Origin: Microscillaceae bacterium
Lineage (GTDB): Bacteria; Bacteroidota; Bacteroidia; Cytophagales; Microscillaceae
Assembly (NCBI GenBank): GCA_025054775.1
Contig: JANWZA010000059.1
Span: 62,001-126,000 of the forward strand
Direction of reading: 5' to 3'
DNA: 64,000 nucleotides
Positions 58,508 through 64,000 of this stretch are shown piece by piece. Each line of letters starts with the position of its first letter. Within the stretch, counting starts at the first letter, position 1. The notes below the pieces were generated by a model that was not told where the DNA came from, did not search any database, and was given only the letters and a program-made list of their open reading frames with translations. A program made the translations under genes and the position numbers.

Positions 58508-59488
58508 TTAGGCTAATTTTTCCAAAATAGCTACCTCCTTGAAGTGTGCTTCGCCCCAGGCATTGCGTTCAGCTTCAGACCAGAGAGCAGGAAAAAAGAT
58601 GCGTTTTTGGAAACGTGGGGGCAGATATTTTTGCCAATTTGTGCCACCCGTCGCTTTAATAACTTGGTTGTCTCTTTGTAAATATTTAGCTGCGGATTTA
58701 AGGTGTGCCATTCGCCACTGGATATTGATTTCATAATCTAATTTTCGTAAAAGTTGAGCCATAGTGCCATCATCTTGGGCTTGAAATTGTTTTTGGTAAA
58801 TTTTCCAAATATTTTTGGGCTTGTATTCTTGGGCAAGTTGTAAGAGCATTGCTCCGTATTTTTCTTGAAAATATTGTGAAGTTATGGTTTCTTTTTGTGT
58901 GGTAGTTTCGGTAGCTCCTTGTTTCCAGTAAACAAAAGGCATCATAGCAGAAATACCTGTTTCTTCGTTGAAGAGCGATTGTGCCGAGGAGTTAACAAGG
59001 TGAATAAAATCGGTGAGGCAAATCTCAATCATTCTAAATTGTACCGATTGAAACCCACTAGCAGGCAAGAGTGCCATCCTAAACTTACGAAACTGCTCTA
59101 CTTCCATGCCTTCGGTCATGAGGTCAAAAGAAGCAGAGAGGTGCTTAAAATAACGGATAATTCGTTGTATTTTCTCCTCAAAAGTGGCTTTTTGTAGTTT
59201 TTTTTGAGTATATTGCTGCGTAATTTGCTCAATTTCCCACAAAATGAGCTTAAAGTATAGTTCGGTAATTTGGTGATAAATAATAAAAACCATCTCATCG
59301 GGAAAGTCAGTTCGGGGGCTTTGTAAACTCAAAAGCGTATCTAAGCGAATATAGTCCCAATATTTGAGGTAATGGCTGTAGAGCAATCCTTCTAAGTTAT
59401 CAATCAAATTTTGCCCTGTGAGGCTGTATTTTTGCTCTAATTCAGTAAGTTTTTGTAAGATATTTTCGTTCAGGTTTTCTGCATTCAT
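58508..59488 (-). CDS. Tryptophan 2,3-dioxygenase family
   Basis: 326 aa. Haem enzyme that opens the indole of tryptophan to N-formylkynurenine, first step of Trp breakdown or NAD precursor synthesis. SHYLKYWDYIRLDTLLSLQ (36-55), MVFIIYHQITELYFKLIL with distal His H72, WRMAHLKSAAKYL with the proximal haem His, and ATGGTNWQKYLPP match the TDO family. Length (about 280-400) fits. No kynurenine genes are adjacent. Confidence 0.88.
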   Translation of the reverse strand: MNAENLNENILQKLTELEQKYSLTGQNLIDNLEGLLYSHYLKYWDYIRLDTLLSLQSPRTDFPDEMVFIIYHQITELYFKLILWEIEQITQQYTQKKLQKATFEEKIQRIIRYFKHLSASFDLMTEGMEVEQFRKFRMALLPASGFQSVQFRMIEICLTDFIHLVNSSAQSLFNEETGISAMMPFVYWKQGATETTTQKETITSQYFQEKYGAMLLQLAQEYKPKNIWKIYQKQFQAQDDGTMAQLLRKLDYEINIQWRMAHLKSAAKYLQRDNQVIKATGGTNWQKYLPPRFQKRIFFPALWSEAERNAWGEAHFKEVAILEKLA

Positions 59489-59633
59489 TTTAGTAGTAGG
59501 TTAGTTTTAGGTAAAACATAAATTGTTGTAACTTGTAATCCTCTAAACTTCGGCACAATTGCTCAGTTATGCAGTTTTTTTAAGGCTAAACCCTACCTCC
59601 TCAAAGCATAGGCATAATGAACTAATAGTAAGA

Positions 59634-61190
59634 CTACTTATTCATTTCATACTTACTAATAAACTCTTTCCATTCAGTGTGTTGTGCTTCTTTTAGCACA
59701 CGTGGAAACTTATTCTGTCCTCCTTCTTTTCCTTTGGCACGCATCCAATCATAGAAGGCTTCTTTGGGCAATTTCTTTACAAAGATTTCTTTTAGAGCTG
59801 CAGAGCGTTCTACGCGATAGTCATCGTTTAGGATTTTCAATTTTTCGTCTAAACAGGCTTTGATAGTTGCCTCAGGAATATCTTCGCTACAACTCACGTA
59901 CCATTGATGAGCAAAGAGCGTATCGTAAGGAATTCCCACCACGGTAAATTCTTTTATATCCAAATTTAGTTCTTGATTTACTAACTCAATAGCTTTATTC
60001 ATATTATCCACCGAGAGATGCTCGCCGCAGAGGCTTAGAAAATGTTTGGTACGTCCTGTAATAATCATTTCGCTTCGCTCTCGGTCAGTAAGCCGAACTG
60101 TATCTCCAATAAGGTAACGCCATGCCCCTGCACAGGTATTAAGCAAAATCGCATAGTCTTTATTCTCTTCTATTTCGTGAATCATGTAAGTTTCGGCGTT
60201 AGGGTTAAGTTCACCATTGGCATTAAAATTTTTTTCATTAAAGGGTACAAATTCTAGGAAGATACCATTATTGAGTACAAAACGCATGTTTCGGTTAGGG
60301 TACTCTTGGTAGGCAATAAAACCTTCGGAGGCAAGATAAGTTTCTATATAGATAAGTGGCTTACCGAGTAATTTTTGAAAGCCCTTCTTGTAAGGTTCAA
60401 ATGAAACCCCCCCATGCGTGTAAACTAATAGATTAGGCCAGATTTCATGAATATGTTTGAGGTTATAGTGGGCAATAATTCGTTCAAGCATAATTTGTAT
60501 CCAAGCAGGCACTCCCACTATAAAGCCGATATTCCATTTAGGAGCTTTGAGTGTTATTTCCTCTAATTTGGTGTTCCAGTCTGTATGTTTGGCAATACGC
60601 TTACCTGGCTTGTAAAAATGCTGAAACCAAAAAGGAATTTGACTGGCTGTAATCCCACTTAAATCTCCTTCAAAATAAGTACTTTTATTATTTAGGTGAG
60701 TGCTACCACCGAGCATAAGCATACCACTAGTGAACAGGCTGTCAGGCAAGTTATCATAATTAGACAGAGATAAGATTTGCCGAATACTAGTGCGTTGGAT
60801 AGCTCGTATCATATCCTTAGTAACAGGAATGTGCTTACTGCTTGCTTCTGAAGTACCTGAGCTAAGGGCAAAATATTTAGTTTTACCACGCCAAGTAACA
60901 TCAGGAACACCTTCTAAAGATTTATACCACCATTCCTTAAAAATCTTGTTATAGTCAAAAAGAGGTATAGTTTCTTTAAAGGCTTTGTAAAAATCTTCTT
61001 TGGGTTGGGTTTTGCCGAAATAGCGAATTAGCTTCTCAAATTTATAGTATTTTCCAAACTCGGTTTGTTTGGCAGTAGTGAGTAATTGCAACAATAATTT
61101 TTTTTGTAAATCAAAAGGCTTTTTCTTTTCTTGTTCTATGCTCTTACGAAGCCGAATCCCTTGCTTTAATAATTTACCGATTATTGCCAT
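59634..61190 (-). CDS. GH3-family acyl-adenylate-type protein
   Basis: 518 aa from the ATG at 61190 (MAIIGKLLKQGIRLRK); a longer frame starts at 61343. The family is named after plant auxin-responsive GH3 amido synthetases, relatives of acyl-adenylate enzymes. YFALSSGTSEASSKHIPVTK in part (ATP loop), YIETYLASEGFIAYQE and GEHLSVDNMNKAI are the motifs. Bacteroidota homologues are common, substrate unknown. Divergent from the YggS-type gene. Confidence 0.87.
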   Translation of the reverse strand: MAIIGKLLKQGIRLRKSIEQEKKKPFDLQKKLLLQLLTTAKQTEFGKYYKFEKLIRYFGKTQPKEDFYKAFKETIPLFDYNKIFKEWWYKSLEGVPDVTWRGKTKYFALSSGTSEASSKHIPVTKDMIRAIQRTSIRQILSLSNYDNLPDSLFTSGMLMLGGSTHLNNKSTYFEGDLSGITASQIPFWFQHFYKPGKRIAKHTDWNTKLEEITLKAPKWNIGFIVGVPAWIQIMLERIIAHYNLKHIHEIWPNLLVYTHGGVSFEPYKKGFQKLLGKPLIYIETYLASEGFIAYQEYPNRNMRFVLNNGIFLEFVPFNEKNFNANGELNPNAETYMIHEIEENKDYAILLNTCAGAWRYLIGDTVRLTDRERSEMIITGRTKHFLSLCGEHLSVDNMNKAIELVNQELNLDIKEFTVVGIPYDTLFAHQWYVSCSEDIPEATIKACLDEKLKILNDDYRVERSAALKEIFVKKLPKEAFYDWMRAKGKEGGQNKFPRVLKEAQHTEWKEFISKYEMNK

Positions 61191-61441
61191 AGTTTTAATT
61201 AGATTGTTTTGTTCACAAATAAAATCTCTTATCTCTTTATTTTTATATTTTGGGGAATGACTATATATGCTAAAAAATCTTGAAAGTACAATTTTTTCAT
61301 AAAGATATACAATTTTTTTAGAACTTTCATATTTTTTTTGCAAAATTAACTAACAAAACCTTGAAAAATACAATTTATTTCAAGAAAATTGCTATAAATT
61401 TTCAAAAAAATAAAAGCAAAACCCTTGAAAATCAAAGTACT

Positions 61442-62122
61442 ATGAGCATAAAAGAAAATCTTGAAAAAGTAAATGAAAAACTGAAAAATGCTATTCAAAA
61501 AGTACAATTAGTGGTAGTAACCAAAACTCACTCCATAGATACTTTACAAGAAGCCTATGAGGTAGGATTACGGCACTTTGGCGAAAATAAGGTACAAGAA
61601 TTACTACCCAAATACCAAGCCTTGCCCAAGGATATTTGCTGGCATTTAGTAGGGCATCTGCAAACTAATAAAGTGAAATACATCGCCCCGTTTGTGCATC
61701 TTATCCACTCGGTGGATAGCTACAAACTTTTGCAAGAGATTAACAAACAAGCCCTTAGAAATCAGCGTGTTATAGATTGTTTATTGCAAATTTATATTGC
61801 CCAAGAGGAAACCAAATTTGGGCTTTCGTTCCAAGAGGCACAAGCAATTTTGCAAAGCCCTGACCTAGCCAAGCTACAAAATATTCGGATTGTAGGACTT
61901 ATGGGCATGGCAACCTTTACCTCTGATACTGAGCAAATACGACAGGAATTTTTATCACTTAAAACTTTTTTTGAACAAATGCAAACCGTTGTAAATCAGC
62001 CTAATGTATTTCTTAAAGAACTTTCCATGGGCATGAGCCAAGATTTTGAAATTGCCATTGCTTGTGGCAGCACAATGGTTAGGATAGGCAGCGCCATTTT
62101 AGGCAACCGCTCTTATGCATAA
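61442..62122 (+). CDS. YggS-type PLP homeostasis protein
   Basis: 226 aa from ATG 61442. Single-domain TIM-barrel PLP-binding protein (PLPBP). The PLP Lys is K28 in VVVTKTHS; HFGENKVQELLPKY, WHLVGHLQTNKVKYI, LSMGMSQDFEIAI and GSTMVRIGSAILGNR follow. Keeps free PLP low in the cytoplasm. Regular length. Confidence 0.94.
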   Translation: MSIKENLEKVNEKLKNAIQKVQLVVVTKTHSIDTLQEAYEVGLRHFGENKVQELLPKYQALPKDICWHLVGHLQTNKVKYIAPFVHLIHSVDSYKLLQEINKQALRNQRVIDCLLQIYIAQEETKFGLSFQEAQAILQSPDLAKLQNIRIVGLMGMATFTSDTEQIRQEFLSLKTFFEQMQTVVNQPNVFLKELSMGMSQDFEIAIACGSTMVRIGSAILGNRSYA

Positions 62123-62141
62123 TAAAAAACGATAAAAAACC

Positions 62142-62149
62142 TATCTTTG
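62142..62149 (+). promoter_or_regulatory. -7 box of the VWA-like gene
   Basis: TATCTTTG, 32 nt upstream of the ATG. No exact -33 element. Confidence 0.45.
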
Positions 62150-62181
62150 TAGAAATTTATAAATATTCTCCTTCAAATCCT

Positions 62182-63441
62182 ATGAAACATATTATCCTAA
62201 TTATACTAGCGACGACCAACATAGTTTTCTCTTATCTCTCCTTTGCCCAAAGCTCACCTCCCCCCGAAGTAATGAAAATAGAGGTAAAAGCAGAACGGCA
62301 GGCTATTGCTCGTTATGATTTGAGCCAACCCGATACTAACCGCATCACCCTAGAAATGGCTTTTGACAAGTCGGAAATTCGCAACCCTGAACTTACCCGC
62401 AAATTACAACTACAACCTATCAAGTCAATTGATTTGGTGTATACGCTTTATCCTAAAAATAAAGATTTTACCGAACTTAATCGTAACCGCTTGATTGCTC
62501 TCTATAACGCCGCCCCTGATATTTTTCAGCATAAAGACATTAAATGGAAGTATGTTGGGCAAAACGGCTGCGAAACTTTTGAGCAGGCAAATGCCATGTT
62601 TCACGGCTTTGTGGTGTATTTCAAGCCTAAACTTTTGCCACAAGCAACCCCAAAAACCAAAGAAAAAGAAGCAAAGAAAACTGAGAAAAAAACCACCCAA
62701 AAACCTCCTAAAAAAATTGACATTGACAAAGTAGACTTCGGAAGTAAAGAGGCAATAAAAGAACTTATTGACCAAGATTACGTGTACGAGGACTCTACAG
62801 TGTATAAAATTTTTGAACGTAATAAAGACTGGAACGATATGCTTATCGTTACAGATTGGACGGGGAGTATGTATCAATATGGCTTGCAAGTACTTACATG
62901 GATGAAATTAAATCAAGAATTAAGCAAAAGAGTAAAAAAATTTATCTTTTTTAATGATGGCGACAAAAAACGCGATAGCGAAAAGATAATCGGTAAAACA
63001 GGCGGAATTTATCATGTTTCAGCAGATAACATGGATTTAGTTATGGAAACCATGGCAAAAGCCCAACGAGGAGGTACAGGCGGTGATATCCAAGAGAATG
63101 ATCTAGAGGCGTTACTCTTTGGCGTAACTTACTTCAAAGAGTGCAAAACCGTTGTCCTAATTGCGGATAGTCAATCTCCTATACGCGACATGATGTTACT
63201 GCCACAAGTGGTAAGTAAAATGAAAGCTAATAATCAAAAACTCAAAATTATCCTTTGCGGGGCAAAAAAATACATTCAACCTGAGTACGTAGGGCTTGCT
63301 TATGAAACACGTGGCAGCCTACACACCATAGAGCAAGATATTGATAACCTAATCCGTATGTCTAAAGGAGAGAGCATAAAAATAGAAGACACAGAATTTA
63401 GCATTAAGCAAGGTAAATTTATGCAAACTAAAAGAAAATAA
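62182..63441 (+). CDS. Exported protein with VWA-like domain, function unknown
   Basis: 419 aa. Sec signal peptide (1-23, ending FAQ). Residues 30-150 form an unrecognised beta-rich domain, then a Lys/Thr/Pro-rich hinge (about 152-178). The C-terminal half looks like a VWA domain: LIVTDWTGSM (D225-W-T-G-S229, MIDAS-like), FIFFNDGD (254-261), GTGGDIQEN with a Thr/Asp pair and VVLIADSQSP (324-333). Likely a periplasmic metal-ion-dependent adhesion module. Converges with ftsX. Confidence 0.75.
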   Translation: MKHIILIILATTNIVFSYLSFAQSSPPPEVMKIEVKAERQAIARYDLSQPDTNRITLEMAFDKSEIRNPELTRKLQLQPIKSIDLVYTLYPKNKDFTELNRNRLIALYNAAPDIFQHKDIKWKYVGQNGCETFEQANAMFHGFVVYFKPKLLPQATPKTKEKEAKKTEKKTTQKPPKKIDIDKVDFGSKEAIKELIDQDYVYEDSTVYKIFERNKDWNDMLIVTDWTGSMYQYGLQVLTWMKLNQELSKRVKKFIFFNDGDKKRDSEKIIGKTGGIYHVSADNMDLVMETMAKAQRGGTGGDIQENDLEALLFGVTYFKECKTVVLIADSQSPIRDMMLLPQVVSKMKANNQKLKIILCGAKKYIQPEYVGLAYETRGSLHTIEQDIDNLIRMSKGESIKIEDTEFSIKQGKFMQTKRK

Positions 63442-63456
63442 GCCCCTTTGAGGGAG

Positions 63457-64000
63457 CTAATACAACTCGTCAAGAGGTTTATGTAAGTATTTGTTCACTG
63501 CTCTAAAAGTACTTACCCATGCAACCACTGCTCCCAAGGTTGTAAGCCCTACACAAAGCACAACAAACGAGGTGAGGTCATAAAGCAATGCCAACTCTTC
63601 TATTTGAATTTGGAAATATTGCGTAAGAAAAAATAGCAAAATCGAGGCTAACAAACCGCTGAAGGCACCTTGCAAAAGGCTCTGCGAAAGAAACGGCTTC
63701 CGAATAAAGGCATCAGTGGCTCCTACTAATTGCATACTCCGAATAAGCAGTCGCTGAGAAAACATAGCAATTTTTATCGTATTATCAATTAGAATAACTG
63801 CCGTAAAAAACAAAAGCAAAACAAAGAGCAATAGAATAACACTTATTACCCACACATTACGGTGAAGGGCATGAATTAAATTCTCTTGGTAAACCACTTC
63901 ATAAACTCCACGCACTTTTTCTAATTCCTTCTTGATAGTGAGCAAGCTATCCGCTTCAAAATAACTCTCTTTTAAGCGAATGACAAAGGCATCACGTAAC
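63457..64000 (-). CDS. ftsX: FtsX, cell-division ABC-type permease (C-terminal part, cut by window edge)
   Basis: 181 codons are visible; the frame stays open to the window edge, so the N-terminus lies outside. The visible part starts in the extracellular domain (DAFVIRLKESYFEADSLL) and continues with three membrane helices (about residues 50-75, 105-125 and 150-170 of the fragment), with RSMQLVGATDAFIRKPFLSQ between them, the FtsX signature. Partner of FtsE at the division site. Confidence 0.88.
   Translation of the reverse strand, partial: LRDAFVIRLKESYFEADSLLTIKKELEKVRGVYEVVYQENLIHALHRNVWVISVILLLFVLLLFFTAVILIDNTIKIAMFSQRLLIRSMQLVGATDAFIRKPFLSQSLLQGAFSGLLASILLFFLTQYFQIQIEELALLYDLTSFVVLCVGLTTLGAVVAWVSTFRAVNKYLHKPLDELY

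Noticed and set aside
58508-59488. Functional link of tryptophan dioxygenase to kynurenine formation in the MbnP-like protein
   Set aside because: The dioxygenase acts on free tryptophan in the cytoplasm and lies 43 kb away; MbnH-type enzymes act on a protein side chain in the periplasm.

Overview
The window is a low-GC, gene-dense chromosomal stretch of a member of the Bacteroidota, most likely of the Cytophagales type. The evidence is the Bacteroidota-type promoter (TTTG, 19-21 nt, TAnnTTTG) in front of many genes, the near absence of Shine-Dalgarno sequences, a bacillithiol gene (bshC), DUF2723, the START-like, MbnP and OmpL-like families, and zinc-free forms of L36, S4 and S14. The species cannot be named from the sequence alone. 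No phage, insertion sequence, CRISPR array or rRNA gene was seen.

Layout. 1-9.3 kb: housekeeping genes on the minus strand (secG, tRNA-Ser, holB, a thioesterase, bshC, metK, tex, a pentapeptide-repeat protein, tRNA-Pro). 9.5-10.8 kb: an E2 acyltransferase of a 2-oxo acid dehydrogenase complex. 10.9-16 kb: a plus-strand accessory locus with a small Cys protein, an MbnP-like lipoprotein, a small membrane protein, a PepSY-type membrane protein, a MauG/MbnH-like di-heme cytochrome and a Cys-rich outer-membrane barrel. This looks like a periplasmic copper-handling system and is the most interesting part of the window. 16-24.5 kb: a Tat-exported amidohydrolase, a SusA-like GH13 amylase, the START/exonuclease/lpxB operon, tRNA-Met and small unknown proteins. 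24.6-26.8 kb: a TPR-SpoIIE sensor phosphatase.

27-42 kb: the complete S10-spc-alpha ribosomal cluster on the minus strand, from rplC to rplQ, including secY, map, infA, rpmJ and rpoA. It has its own promoter before rplC, an apparent second promoter before rpsH and a strong terminator after rplQ. rpsJ is not next to rplC. 42-47 kb: tRNA-Cys, rpsA, an HNH endonuclease and gyrB. 47-51.8 kb: a large DUF2723 membrane protein and an OmpL-like porin. 52-64 kb: scattered metabolic and envelope genes (GDPD, two glycosyltransferases, a PduO-type adenosyltransferase, ilvE, CoA-transferase subunit B, tryptophan dioxygenase, a GH3-like protein, a YggS-type PLP protein, a VWA-like exported protein and a partial ftsX).

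Several translation-related promoters share not only TAnnTTTG but also the bases that follow it (TTTGCAGTCC or close to it), which suggests a common start-site context for the translation machinery.
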